Part shown: positions 42,566 to 51,375 of the stretch, one piece after another | Layout: each line of letters starts with the position of its first letter | Numbering within the stretch: position 1 is the stretch's first letter | NCBI GenBank assembly: GCA_051201605.1 | Contig: CP179201.1 | Span: 806,001 to 870,000, forward strand | Source: CABZJG01 sp902512685 | GTDB lineage: Bacteria > Pseudomonadota > Alphaproteobacteria > Rhodobacterales > Rhodobacteraceae | Direction: 5' to 3' | DNA: 64,000 bases | The notes under the pieces: generated by a model | What the model was told of the DNA's origin: nothing | The model's input: only the letters and a program-made list of their open reading frames with translations | The model's database searches: none | Program-made: the position numbers and the translations under genes

Positions 42566-43936
42566 ATGTCGATGCTTAGTCTGAATATTGGAACCCAGCA
42601 GGTTCAAAAGCAGAGCTTGGTAATAACGCCGCAGCTTCAGCATGCTATCAGTATTCTTCAAATGAATAATCTAGAGTTAGAGAAGCACCTCGAAGAATTA
42701 GCCGAGAGCAATCCATTTATAGAGGTTAAGGCAGTAAATTCAGAAAATAAGCGTAAGATTGATTTGGACTTTCCCCAAAGCTCAAAGAGCTCAGGTATCT
42801 CGGGATCTTTCCTTGATACCCTTTTGGGTGAAAGGCCGGAAACACTTATTGAGCATATCTGCAAACAAATTAGATTAAAAAAGCTAAACAAAATCGATCA
42901 ATCAATTGCTTATCGTTTATTGGTTGATATTACACCTGCAGGATATTTACAGTGCGATACCGATCAAATCAGCGAACAATTATCAGTTTCAATAGATGTG
43001 ATCGAGGCCGTTATAGAGAGTTTGCAAACCTTAGAGCCGACCGGAATTTTTTCACGTTCACTTTCTGAATGCCTTGTACTTCAGGCCAAAGAGCGTGGAG
43101 AATATGATGCGGTTATGCAAGTATTGTTACAAAAGCTTGAGTTGTTAGCCAAAGGTGAGTTCAAAGAACTTTGCACGAGTGCCCAGTGTACTGTTGAAGA
43201 AATGAAGCAAAGAGCTATCAGAATTCGCCAATACAATCCAAAACCTGGCGCGAGTTTCAGTCATGATACAGTTGGTACCACACGAGAACCTGACTTAATT
43301 GTTATGCGCAAAGGGAACGAGATTGAAATTTCTCTAAACAGAGCATCCCTACCGAGTGTTCGTATCAACTTGGATTATGCAGAAGAGATTGGCAAAACGC
43401 CTTCAAATGAAGAAAAATCTGTTGAATTTGTGAAAAACTCAGTTGCAACAGGGCATTGGTTGAAAAGAGCAATAGCGCAAAGAAACCAAACTTTGCAAAC
43501 GGTTGCCACCTACATTCTCAAGCATCAAATAAATTTTTTCGATCAGGGCATTGAGGGTTTGCGACCTCTTCAACTGCGTATTGTTGCAGAGGCTTTAGGA
43601 ATTCACGAGAGTACCGTAAGCCGCTCTACGGCGTCGGTATTAATCCAAACACCACGTGGAACATTTCCCTTGAAAATGTTTTTCAGCAGCGGGCTTCAAG
43701 CCAAAGAGAATGATGAAGGCGTTTCTGCCCGCGCGATCCGAACCAAAATAAAAGATATAATTTCTCGTGAAAACCCATTGAAACCGACCAGCGATGCCAA
43801 AATATCAAGTGTTTTAAATGATGAAGGCTACCAAGTTGCAAGACGCACAGTAGCCAAATACAGAGAATTAGAAAACATAAAGTCTACATCTCAACGGAAA
43901 CGTGCGCATAAGCTCAACGAATTAATGGAACATTAA
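42566..43936 (+). CDS. rpoN: RNA polymerase sigma-54 factor, probably flagellum-dedicated
   Basis: The protein has 456 residues with all three RpoN regions: the activator-interacting N-terminus (QSLVITPQLQHAISILQMNNLELEKHLEELAESNPFIE), the core-binding middle part, and the DNA-binding C-terminus. The C-terminus includes the helix-turn-helix (IVAEALGIHESTVSRSTASVLIQTPRGTFPLKMFF) and the RpoN box ARRTVAKYRE. Its place inside a flagellar cluster whose operons have sigma-54 promoters suggests a specialised copy like RpoN2 of Rhodobacter sphaeroides Fla1. The start is ambiguous (ATG 42566 or 42572) because the promoter ends almost at it. No second rpoN can be seen in this window. Confidence 0.95.
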   Translation: MSMLSLNIGTQQVQKQSLVITPQLQHAISILQMNNLELEKHLEELAESNPFIEVKAVNSENKRKIDLDFPQSSKSSGISGSFLDTLLGERPETLIEHICKQIRLKKLNKIDQSIAYRLLVDITPAGYLQCDTDQISEQLSVSIDVIEAVIESLQTLEPTGIFSRSLSECLVLQAKERGEYDAVMQVLLQKLELLAKGEFKELCTSAQCTVEEMKQRAIRIRQYNPKPGASFSHDTVGTTREPDLIVMRKGNEIEISLNRASLPSVRINLDYAEEIGKTPSNEEKSVEFVKNSVATGHWLKRAIAQRNQTLQTVATYILKHQINFFDQGIEGLRPLQLRIVAEALGIHESTVSRSTASVLIQTPRGTFPLKMFFSSGLQAKENDEGVSARAIRTKIKDIISRENPLKPTSDAKISSVLNDEGYQVARRTVAKYRELENIKSTSQRKRAHKLNELMEH

Positions 43937-43991
43937 TCTGAGTAGTGTTGCTTTCATCCAGCTCTTAACTTTTATTTATTCTGGGGATGAC

Positions 43992-44753
43992 TTACGCTTT
44001 TGACTGGTTTTTCTTTCTCTTTTTAGGCCTAATTTGCTCTAAACCTTGGACCGGTCGTTGAAAGAACAGCTCTTCATCTATACTTAAAGCAACTTTCTGT
44101 GCCTGTAATTCTGTTTCTGCTGCAATTGTCTGTAGATATAAAAAACGGCGATAACTCATAAAACTAACTGCTAAATTCATATGTTCTCGACCAACATATA
44201 AACACAAAACAGCGAAATAGATAACGGCCAATAGCCAATGGACTGCGAGGGTAGCTACTAATCCAAGAAGGCTTGCGATCGCCGCTTCCCAAACCCGTTG
44301 GTTCAAAAACCAAAAAGGCGGAATGATCATTGCGAGTAGGGATTTAGTTCTAAGAACCAACTCGGCATTCTTCTTCATATCATAGAAGATCATATATTGA
44401 GATAGGTTATCGCTTTTGGCATGCTGCAAAAGCTCTTCCATTTTAGTTGGATTTATCGCCTCAACTGCATCTTTTTCTTCAAATTTAACAGAAAGAGGTT
44501 GATCGATAATCACATTGAAAATGCGGCTGTCCCTGCTTACTGTTAAAACTGCTTGAATTTGAGTGCGAGTGTATTCTTCCTCATCAACGTCAAATCGTTC
44601 ATTTATATCAGCAGCAGATCCCAGAAACTCTTCTCCGTCCAAACCCACGATTCTGTCGCCTAGCTGCAATCCTAGACTTTTAGCATAGCCTCCTCGAAAA
44701 CTCTTTAGACTTAGAGTTTTAGGGACAGGAGCTTCTTGGTCTATTTCATCCAT
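43992..44753 (-). CDS. PDZ-like membrane protein, last gene of the fliK operon
   Basis: A 253-residue protein. The N-terminal part (about 10-100) looks like a PDZ domain (GGYAKSLGLQLGDRIVGLDGEEF). A hydrophobic region (about 140-190) gives two or three membrane helices, and the C-terminus is basic (RPKKRKKNQSK). I do not know a named family. It follows the coiled-coil protein gene by 29 bp on the same strand and ends the row of genes that begins with fliK, so co-expression with the flagellar export genes is likely. A role in flagellar assembly or polar placement is possible but unproven. Confidence 0.6.
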   Translation of the reverse strand: MDEIDQEAPVPKTLSLKSFRGGYAKSLGLQLGDRIVGLDGEEFLGSAADINERFDVDEEEYTRTQIQAVLTVSRDSRIFNVIIDQPLSVKFEEKDAVEAINPTKMEELLQHAKSDNLSQYMIFYDMKKNAELVLRTKSLLAMIIPPFWFLNQRVWEAAIASLLGLVATLAVHWLLAVIYFAVLCLYVGREHMNLAVSFMSYRRFLYLQTIAAETELQAQKVALSIDEELFFQRPVQGLEQIRPKKRKKNQSKA

Positions 44754-44782
44754 TGGACTTCACGCTTTTCCAAAATAATAGG

Positions 44783-45619
44783 CTATGGAAACTTGATAAC
44801 ATCTTCTGATTTGTCTTGAGCAGCTTTTGCATTTGCATTTGCTCGCGCTTTGGCCTGAGCTGCGCTCCGCTTGGCTGCAGCTAAGCTTTTGTCGAGAGTG
44901 GCAATTCTAGCAGAAAGTTCTCCATTGACATCCTGGAGGGACTGAAGTGCCTCGCGCTGGTCTTTGACGTCTGCTGAAGTATCGGAAATGGTTTGGAGCG
45001 CCGAAATTACAGACTTTGTGAAGTTCCCCATAATCATATTCTGTGCCTTGAACTCTTCATTTGTCATCTCAGCAAATGAAAGCGTCAATTCAGAGTTCAT
45101 AATGGATGTCTTCTCATACATATCTACAATACTCGCATCGAGCATTGGCTTTAGCGTGTTCATTTCAGCAATAGCTGTGGCTATTTCGACTGATAGTACA
45201 TCTGACTTTTCACTGATAGAAATTAAGGCTGCATTAGAGGTTTCTACTGAGTTTCTTAGTTTAGAAAACTCAGCTAAGGCTGGCTCTAATTTGTTGATGC
45301 TACTGTTCAGATTATCAACGTTTTCCACAAATACTGTTAAAAGCTCGGTATTTGTTGCAGATAAGAGCTTTAATTGGGATGATGCTTGTAGGAAAATAAC
45401 TATTGAAAGAGCAACAGCACCTAAACAGGACACAAACCCCACAATCATACTGGTTCGACCGAGTTTTTCTATCCCGGAAAGTTTCAGTGTAGATTTCTTG
45501 ATTTGTTGCGCAACCTTAGCATACTCTGATGTAACATCCATGGCCGCATCAGCTGCATCCAAAGCAATTTGAATGCTCTTTTCAACATCAGCCGTTGTCG
45601 CAGAACGATCACCTGTCAT
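44783..45619 (-). CDS. Coiled-coil membrane protein of unknown function
   Basis: The protein has 278 residues. One membrane helix lies near residues 60-82 (SMIVGFVSCLGAVALSIVIFLQ). The rest is almost wholly helical with long coiled-coil stretches, ending in an alanine- and lysine-rich tail (AAAKRSAAQAKARANANAKAAQDK). It resembles the layout of methyl-accepting or motor-associated scaffold proteins but has no signalling hairpin that I can see. It lies 3 bp downstream of the cysteine-rich small protein gene, in the extended fliK operon. Confidence 0.6.
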   Translation of the reverse strand: MTGDRSATTADVEKSIQIALDAADAAMDVTSEYAKVAQQIKKSTLKLSGIEKLGRTSMIVGFVSCLGAVALSIVIFLQASSQLKLLSATNTELLTVFVENVDNLNSSINKLEPALAEFSKLRNSVETSNAALISISEKSDVLSVEIATAIAEMNTLKPMLDASIVDMYEKTSIMNSELTLSFAEMTNEEFKAQNMIMGNFTKSVISALQTISDTSADVKDQREALQSLQDVNGELSARIATLDKSLAAAKRSAAQAKARANANAKAAQDKSEDVIKFP

Positions 45620-45622
45620 CAG

Positions 45623-45826
45623 CTAAAGTCCTTTTTTGTTTTTTGCCGTGCTCTTTGCTGTTTTATATGCACAATTCGTGCCACTTGTCTTTAAAACAGC
45701 TTGAGCCGGAATTATTGCAGTTTTAAATCCAAAGTGTCTGCACCCCCATGGATTTCTTGCATCATGGGTAATGTAGAAAAATCGGCACTCATTGCAGGTT
45801 ACGTTGATTTTTTTGTCTTTTTGCAT
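45623..45826 (-). CDS. Small cysteine-rich protein, conserved in flagellar loci
   Basis: A 67-residue protein from ATG 45826 (a TTG 9 nt earlier is possible). The pattern CNECRFFYITHDARNPWGCRHFGFKTAIIPAQAVLKTSGTNC has four cysteines that could bind a metal. Small proteins with this CxxCxFFxxTHDxxxPxGCxxxGF pattern occur near flagellar genes in other proteobacteria and are sometimes mislabelled as uracil-DNA glycosylase; this recollection was not checked. The start overlaps the previous gene by 38 nt. Its function is unknown. Confidence 0.65.
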   Translation of the reverse strand: MQKDKKINVTCNECRFFYITHDARNPWGCRHFGFKTAIIPAQAVLKTSGTNCAYKTAKSTAKNKKGL

Positions 45827-46049
45827 CAATCGCAACCATCAAGTTGAAAACGAAATTTTGTATAACAAAGCGCAGGCATGCCGCAAAACTGATAATTGCA
45901 CATATAAACAAACCAAGCGCTCGCCACAAATTTCCCGTTTCAAAAAAATCTACTCCGTGGGAAAGCCAGATAACACCGACAAAAAAGAAGCATAAAGAAC
46001 TGATTGCTTCTCCCATGCTGACTGACTTTTTGTAAGTAATCCTAGGCAT
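45789..46049 (-). CDS. Small two-helix membrane protein downstream of flhB
   Basis: An 86-residue protein with two membrane helices (ISSLCFFFVGVIWLSHGVDFF and ALGLFICAIISFAACLRFVIQNFVF) and a basic tail. It overlaps the flhB end by 8 nt and the cysteine-rich gene by 38 nt, which argues for real translation in the operon. I do not recognise the family. Confidence 0.55.
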   Translation of the reverse strand: MPRITYKKSVSMGEAISSLCFFFVGVIWLSHGVDFFETGNLWRALGLFICAIISFAACLRFVIQNFVFNLMVAIDAKRQKNQRNLQ

Positions 46050-47190
46050 CGTATAGGGCTCCTGTCTCAGTGAATCTTAGGTTTTCCGGAACATCAATTT
46101 CGGGTGCTGATACGTCTTCACCATTTGCTAACCTAAAGATGAAAGCCAAAACCGCAGCTACCGCATTGAACAATTCTTCGCTAATTTCCTCGCCTATATT
46201 GCCGGTGAAAAATAAGGCACGCGCAAGGAACGGACTTTGGAAGATTGCAATGCTTTCTTTTGATCCGATCTCAATGATTTCTTCTGCCAATTTCCCGCGG
46301 CCCATTGCCAAAATTACCGGGGCCCCGCGTTCGCCTACATCATATTTCAAAGCAACAGCAAAGTGAGTGGGGTTGGTAATGATCGCTGTTGCTTGAGGAA
46401 CATCTTCAAGTGCGGATCTTTGTTTCGCGGCTTGAGCGGCAGACGCCATTTGTAAACGACGTATTTTAGCTTTTACTTCAGGTGATCCTTCGGTTTGTTT
46501 ATGCTCGTCTTTTACATCCTGGAGACTCATTTTTAACTGTTCAATATGTTGGTGTCGCTGCCAAATAACATCGATGAGGGCAATAATTACAAGAACAATG
46601 AGAAGTGCGATAAATAGGCTAATAAAAAGGCCATGCGCTCGCGATACCCCGTGGCTTAAATTGCTATCTGATGCGGTCAGCAGAGTTGATATTTGACTGT
46701 TGATGATGAATGCAGCTGAACCAATCAAAAAGACAACCTTGAGAATACTTTTGACAAGCTCAACCAACGACTTAACCGAGAACATGCGTTTAAGTCCCTT
46801 AAGAGGGTCTATCCGGGATCCTTTAAATTCTAAAGCTTTGGGCGCAAAGTTAATGCGTCCTGCCAATGCCCCTTGAGTGAATAGGACTATGATTAAAAGA
46901 GGCACGCCAAACAATAAGCCATAAAATAAAATGTACCTTACTGCTTGATAGCTGAGCCTTGACATTTCACCTTCAAATTCACTCATGTTAAAGTTAAAAA
47001 AGCCACCCCATTCACCAAGGATCTGGCCCGCGAACCCGACTGAAAAGAAATACAATATTAAGCCAGTAAAGAGAGTCGAAAAAACAAAAAGCTCTTTAGA
47101 GCTCAATACCTGGCCGTCTTCAAACGCCTTTTCCATACGTTTTGGTGTTGGGTCCTCTGTCTTTTCCTGAGCACTATTTTCACTAGCCAT
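46042..47190 (-). CDS. flhB: Flagellar export switch protein FlhB
   Basis: The start at 47190 (MASENSAQEKTEDPTPKRMEKA) fits the family N-terminus; an ATG 15 nt upstream is possible. The 382-residue protein has four membrane helices in the first 215 residues and the cytoplasmic domain with the self-cleavage site NPTH (IITNPTHFAVALKYD). Cleavage between N and P switches export from rod/hook to filament substrates. The C-terminal tail after the NPTH domain (ADVSAPEIDVPENL-like) is a little longer than usual. The start overlaps fliR by 8 nt. Confidence 0.96.
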   Translation of the reverse strand: MASENSAQEKTEDPTPKRMEKAFEDGQVLSSKELFVFSTLFTGLILYFFSVGFAGQILGEWGGFFNFNMSEFEGEMSRLSYQAVRYILFYGLLFGVPLLIIVLFTQGALAGRINFAPKALEFKGSRIDPLKGLKRMFSVKSLVELVKSILKVVFLIGSAAFIINSQISTLLTASDSNLSHGVSRAHGLFISLFIALLIVLVIIALIDVIWQRHQHIEQLKMSLQDVKDEHKQTEGSPEVKAKIRRLQMASAAQAAKQRSALEDVPQATAIITNPTHFAVALKYDVGERGAPVILAMGRGKLAEEIIEIGSKESIAIFQSPFLARALFFTGNIGEEISEELFNAVAAVLAFIFRLANGEDVSAPEIDVPENLRFTETGALYDA

Positions 47191-48004
47191 TGCTGATGCT
47201 TTCAAAAAATTTATCGATGAATGAAAGTGAAAACTCTACGAGTTCTTCCATAGCGTAGCCAAGAGGTGTTGCTGATGCATAAAGGCCTAAAAACACAACA
47301 AGAAGTGTGATTGGGAAGCCAAATGAAAATAGGTTTAATTGTGGCGCAGATCTGGTTACGACCCCAACTGTAAAATTAGTCATCAATAACAAAATAACGA
47401 TTGGCAACATAATCACCGCTGCGATTTCAAACATCGAACCGGCTGCGTCCACACCAAATTTACTCGCGTTTTGTAGCTCTATAGAAGTTCCCGTAGGCAA
47501 AATTTCATAACTGAAGTGTATTGCCCGGATCAGTGCCAGATGACCATCAACGGACAAAAATATAACAATCAAAAAAAGTGTTAGAATGTTACTGATTACC
47601 GGTGTCTGTCCACCTGAATTTGGGTCCACTTGAGCGGCAAATCCCAGCCCGCCAGAGGTTGCGATTTTTTCCCCGGCCAGAGCAACGGATGCAAACAGAA
47701 TACTTACAAACAAACCCACCACTAAACCAATTAGGATTTCTGCAAACACTACACGTACTAAGTCCAAATTTTCAAAATTAGAAATCTGTATGGACTCAAA
47801 CTGACTGTGAAAAGCAAAACCTAAAAGGATGCTTGTGATAATTCGAACTTGCAGAGGAATTGATTGTGCGCCGAAAAATGGCGAAGAGATTAAGAATGCT
47901 CCAATTCTAATAGAACTGAGAAAATAAACAGAGAGTTGCTCGACCACATTTTGCAGGCTGAGTCCTGGAATTCCACTGGATTGGTCGAGCAGCAGGTTAC
48001 CCAT
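47183..48004 (-). CDS. fliR: Flagellar export apparatus protein FliR
   Basis: A 273-residue membrane protein with six hydrophobic segments. Typical features are FFGAQSIPLQVRIITSILLGF near the N-terminus, GLGFAAQVDPNSGGQTPVISN in the middle and FSFGFPITLLVVFLGLY later. FliR packs with FliP and FliQ into the export gate. One base separates it from fliQ. The length is normal. Confidence 0.95.
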   Translation of the reverse strand: MGNLLLDQSSGIPGLSLQNVVEQLSVYFLSSIRIGAFLISSPFFGAQSIPLQVRIITSILLGFAFHSQFESIQISNFENLDLVRVVFAEILIGLVVGLFVSILFASVALAGEKIATSGGLGFAAQVDPNSGGQTPVISNILTLFLIVIFLSVDGHLALIRAIHFSYEILPTGTSIELQNASKFGVDAAGSMFEIAAVIMLPIVILLLMTNFTVGVVTRSAPQLNLFSFGFPITLLVVFLGLYASATPLGYAMEELVEFSLSFIDKFFESISNG

Positions 48005-48005
48005 T

Positions 48006-48272
48006 TCACCCCATGCCGCTTATTGTGTCAAAAATAAATGAAAAGTAATCGGCAAGACGTGTCATCATAAAGCCTGAAAGCAAAGCAAAGCCACCCAGAA
48101 CAAAAACTAGTTTTGGTACGAAACTGAGCGTCATTTCATTAATTGAGGTTGCAGCTTGGATGATCCCGATTACCAAACCAATTGCCAAAGCAATTCCCAA
48201 AATGGGTCCAGCAGCCATTACAACATTCCAAAAAGCCAGCCTTATGTGTTCAATATTTGCATCAAATTCCAT
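48006..48272 (-). CDS. fliQ: Flagellar export apparatus protein FliQ
   Basis: An 88-residue protein of two membrane hairpin helices with the family motif PILGIALAIGLVIGIIQAATSINEMTLSFVPKL. It is part of the FliPQR export gate. The gene sits between fliP and fliR with gaps of 8 bp and 1 bp. Confidence 0.96.
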   Translation of the reverse strand: MEFDANIEHIRLAFWNVVMAAGPILGIALAIGLVIGIIQAATSINEMTLSFVPKLVFVLGGFALLSGFMMTRLADYFSFIFDTISGMG

Positions 48273-48280
48273 GAAATCCC

Positions 48281-49081
48281 TCAGTTCAGATAAGTTGAAG
48301 AAATTGAACCAATTGTCATTGCCCAGCCGTCTACCAGCACAAAAAGCAATAACTTAAATGGTAGCGAGATCAGCATCGGACTTAGCATCATCATACCCAA
48401 AGACATAAGAATTGAAGCGATGACCATGTCGATCACTAAAAAAGGCAAGAACAATAGAAACCCGATTTGGAATGCGGTTTTCAGTTCCGATGTGATAAAG
48501 GCGGGCATTAAAACCCGAAATGGTACTTCTTGGTTAGAAGCATATGGCTGATCGCCTGCAAGTTCCGCAAACATAGCCAGTTCAGCTTCACGTGTATTGA
48601 GAACAAGAAATTCTTTGAGAATCTCAGATGCTGAGTTGACAGCCGGCAATATTCCAATTTGTCCGTCCAAATAGGGTGATAATGATACGACGTAAATATT
48701 ATCCAGCGTTGGGTACATTATGAAAATTGTCAAAAACAGGGCAATGGAAACTAAAACTTGGTTAGGAGGTGTTTGCTGAGTCCCCATGGCCTGTCTTAAG
48801 ATCGACAAAACGATGATAATTCTAGTAAATGCTGTCGCGCCAAGGAGCAGGCTGGGTAGAAGTGTTATGGCGGACATCAATGCCAGTAATTGCAAAGACA
48901 GCGAGTATTGTTGGGTTCCGTTTTGGCCTTCGGCGACAGATAGTGCGGGCAGGCCAACTACAGGGGTTTGTTGAGCATTTACAAAATTTGCGGTTAACAA
49001 TGTATATAGTGTTGCCAGGAAGAGGCAAATACCAACTGTACGCCATTTTCTAAGTTCAATGCCTTTAGAGGATTGCGTCAT
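48281..49081 (-). CDS. fliP: Flagellar export apparatus protein FliP
   Basis: The protein has 266 residues including a cleavable signal sequence (ending near FVNAQQ), as known for FliP. The conserved segments are LLLGATAFTRIIIVLSILRQAMGTQQTPPNQVLVSIALFLT, PAFITSELKTAFQIGFLLFLPFLVIDMVIASILMSLGMMMLSP and FKLLLFVLVDGW. It is the main gate component. Its 5' end overlaps fliO by 17 nt. Confidence 0.96.
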   Translation of the reverse strand: MTQSSKGIELRKWRTVGICLFLATLYTLLTANFVNAQQTPVVGLPALSVAEGQNGTQQYSLSLQLLALMSAITLLPSLLLGATAFTRIIIVLSILRQAMGTQQTPPNQVLVSIALFLTIFIMYPTLDNIYVVSLSPYLDGQIGILPAVNSASEILKEFLVLNTREAELAMFAELAGDQPYASNQEVPFRVLMPAFITSELKTAFQIGFLLFLPFLVIDMVIASILMSLGMMMLSPMLISLPFKLLLFVLVDGWAMTIGSISSTYLN

Positions 49082-49355
49082 TGGCTTCCCCTTCAGGTAT
49101 TTTATTTGTAATGTCTAACGCGGTTGTACCGTGTTTACCTTGAAGTATCAAAATCGTTTTTTGATCAATTTCAAACAGTGACAAAATATTTGAATGAGCC
49201 AATCGGCGACTTTCAACATGACTAATTCTTGACTGGTTGCCGATTTGTATTTTTTCTGAAAACCGTTGTTTTACAAATATCCAAACCAGCAGAAGTGCTG
49301 CTGTGAATACAACAACAATGATAATCTTTTGATTTATGTCGTCAAAAGCATTCAT
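49065..49355 (-). CDS. fliO: Flagellar protein FliO
   Basis: A 96-residue protein with one N-terminal membrane helix (KIIIVVVFTAALLLVWIFV) and a small cytoplasmic domain in which SRISHVESRRLAHSNILSLFEIDQKTILILQG resembles the FliO domain. It supports FliP assembly. Sequence similarity is weak, as always in FliO, but the place between fliN and fliP is decisive. Confidence 0.88.
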   Translation of the reverse strand: MNAFDDINQKIIIVVVFTAALLLVWIFVKQRFSEKIQIGNQSRISHVESRRLAHSNILSLFEIDQKTILILQGKHGTTALDITNKIPEGEANDAIL

Positions 49356-49398
49356 TTGCTAGCCTCCCACTTATTGGAAGGCAAGAATCATGCCATGA

Positions 49399-49749
49399 CT
49401 AAACGGATTCTGCTCTTTCTTCAGGATCCACAATGTCTGTCAGCCGGATCCCGTATCTTTCCCCGACCATTACGACTTCACCTTTCGCAATGATTGCACC
49501 ATTGACAAATAGGTCTAAAGGTTCTCCGGCCAGCCGGTCTAATTCGATCACGGACCCTTCATTTAACCTTAAGAGGTCTCGGATTGTCATTTCAGTACGG
49601 CCGACTTCTATTGAAAGTGTAACTTCAATATTTTCGAGAATTTTCAATTTTTCGCCGCTAATCTTTCTTGATCCATTCTTTGCACTGCTGGCGTTGGTCG
49701 CATCAGGGAGATCGTTGACTTCGCCAGGATTTGTCTCTGTTTCACTCAT
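49399..49749 (-). CDS. fliN: Flagellar motor switch protein FliN
   Basis: The protein has 116 residues; the C-terminal SpoA (C-ring) domain reads LENIEVTLSIEVGRTEMTIRDLLRLNEGSVIELDRLAGEPLDLFVNGAIIAKGEVVMVGERYGIRLTDI. The first 35 residues are variable. It forms the lower C-ring together with FliM. It lies 10 bp after fliM and 43 bp before fliO. Confidence 0.96.
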   Translation of the reverse strand: MSETETNPGEVNDLPDATNASSAKNGSRKISGEKLKILENIEVTLSIEVGRTEMTIRDLLRLNEGSVIELDRLAGEPLDLFVNGAIIAKGEVVMVGERYGIRLTDIVDPEERAESV

Positions 49750-49759
49750 AGCTTTTCCC

Positions 49760-50749
49760 TTAGGTTTTTTCAGTTTTGCGATTTGGCTGAAGCAAACTTA
49801 TTGCAATTGTTCCGCCTAAATCACCAAGATCTGCTTCGAAAAATTCACGGTTTTCAACCACAAGATCAAGCGGTCCAGTGATTTGTATTGGCACTATGTC
49901 GTTGTTCTTGTATTGTAATATATCTGACATTTTGCTGTCGACAGTGGTCAAACGCGCTGTGCAAGTGAGCGGTATGCTGAAGACGGCCTGTTGAAGGCGA
50001 TCTGTCCAAGATAGACTATCAACGCTGTCTGATTGCATCCGTGAGCGTAACTGTGCTGCAATTGGCTTTAGTGTTTGCAACGGATATATAACATCAAAGG
50101 ATGCAGGGTCAGACCCTGGTAATTGTATCTCAAAAGCACAACAAATGACCTGTTCTGTATCTTCTACGAATGATGCAAATTGTAAGTTTTCTTCACGGCT
50201 TAGGTCGGAAAACTCAAGCTTTATCAGATCGCTCCATGCAATATCCAATGCCTCAATCAAACCATCTGTTATAATTTCAATGATCCGGTCTTCAGTAGAA
50301 GTAAATTCTGTTCGTTTCGAGGATTTTGAAATAGCAAGATTGCCACCGTAATAAGCATTTGTAAGCTTTGAAATCAAATCAGGTGAGATCACCATCATTA
50401 GGTTTCCACGCAATATTTCTATCCGGGCCAGAGTCAGGCTCATAAAAGCTTCCGATGAAAAACTATATTCTTCAAATGTTTTCACAGTTGGGTTCAACGC
50501 CGTTATGCGCGGTTGAACTCTGAGCATTGGTTGAAAAACTGTTCTGGAAAATCGTGCGAAACGCTCATTGATTACACGAAGTGCATAGTAGTCACCCAAA
50601 AGAGAAAGATCGTCCGAGCCAAACGTAAAGTCTCGGACTTTCTTATCTGAAGATAAACCGTCTACGTTGCTCTCAAGCGCCTCAGCACCATCAAGGCCAG
50701 CGATCAGAGCATCGACTTCGGTTTTCGACAACTTGGATGTTGTTGACAT
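49760..50749 (-). CDS. fliM: Flagellar motor switch protein FliM
   Basis: A 329-residue protein. The N-terminus (LSKTEVDALIAGL) fits the CheY-P-binding segment LSQxEIDALL. The CheC-like middle domain follows (LRVINERFARFSRTVFQPML, then DRIIEIITDGLIEALDIAW). The C-terminal SpoA domain (about 245-325) ends in GTIAISLLQ. It links the C-ring to FliG and receives the chemotaxis signal. The length is typical. Confidence 0.94.
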   Translation of the reverse strand: MSTTSKLSKTEVDALIAGLDGAEALESNVDGLSSDKKVRDFTFGSDDLSLLGDYYALRVINERFARFSRTVFQPMLRVQPRITALNPTVKTFEEYSFSSEAFMSLTLARIEILRGNLMMVISPDLISKLTNAYYGGNLAISKSSKRTEFTSTEDRIIEIITDGLIEALDIAWSDLIKLEFSDLSREENLQFASFVEDTEQVICCAFEIQLPGSDPASFDVIYPLQTLKPIAAQLRSRMQSDSVDSLSWTDRLQQAVFSIPLTCTARLTTVDSKMSDILQYKNNDIVPIQITGPLDLVVENREFFEADLGDLGGTIAISLLQPNRKTEKT

Positions 50750-50758
50750 TGGCCTATC

Positions 50759-51361
50759 TCACTGCATTACGTAGGATGTGAGTAGAACCTCTTCGACACC
50801 ACCAAAGCCTTCAAGTTCTTCTAGTTTTATGTTCATTACATCCCTTATATCGTCTGCTAGTAATTTACGAGCTTCCCGACCAGTAACTTGTTCTTCTGTG
50901 TAGTCGCTGAGTGCGGCAAGGATCACCGCTTTTAAAGAGGGCAGGTGAGACTCAACATTGTCCAGAATTTTTTGGTCATACTTGGTTGAGACGCCCACTG
51001 ATATTTGTAAGAACCGTCTAGAACCTTTAAGATTGGTCGTCAAACTACCAGGTATTTCATAGTAAAGAGTTTGAAACACCTCAGCTTTTGGGGTTTCTTT
51101 TGACACTTTTTCGGGGTCGGACTCTTCAATACACTGTCCTTCCTCATCCTTCTCACAGTCCTCATCTTCTGAACCGGACCCATCTTCACCATTTTGCTTG
51201 GTAACAATTTCATTGGCTATATCCTGGGGCGAGTCATTAGATCCCCCAAAAATGAGGTAACCAACCCCTAAGCCGACAGCGACCAAAACGAAACCCGCTA
51301 CCACAAAAATCAAAATGGTAATTAAACCAGATTTTTTCTTTGGTTCTTCTTCATCTGCCAT
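50759..51361 (-). CDS. fliL: Flagellar basal body protein FliL with acidic insert
   Basis: A 200-residue inner-membrane protein: one helix (ITILIFVVAGFVLVAVGLGVGYLIFGG, about 14-40), an acidic linker (GEDGSGSEDEDCEKDEEGQC) with two cysteines, and the periplasmic FliL domain (about 95-200: YYEIPGSLTTNLKGSRRFLQISVGV...LEGFGGVEEVLLTSYVMQ). FliL surrounds the stator and stabilises it at load. The linker is longer and more acidic than in most FliL proteins, like the acidic insert of the MotB protein in this cluster. Confidence 0.92.
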   Translation of the reverse strand: MADEEEPKKKSGLITILIFVVAGFVLVAVGLGVGYLIFGGSNDSPQDIANEIVTKQNGEDGSGSEDEDCEKDEEGQCIEESDPEKVSKETPKAEVFQTLYYEIPGSLTTNLKGSRRFLQISVGVSTKYDQKILDNVESHLPSLKAVILAALSDYTEEQVTGREARKLLADDIRDVMNIKLEELEGFGGVEEVLLTSYVMQ

Positions 51362-51375
51362 AGCTTTGTCCTCAA

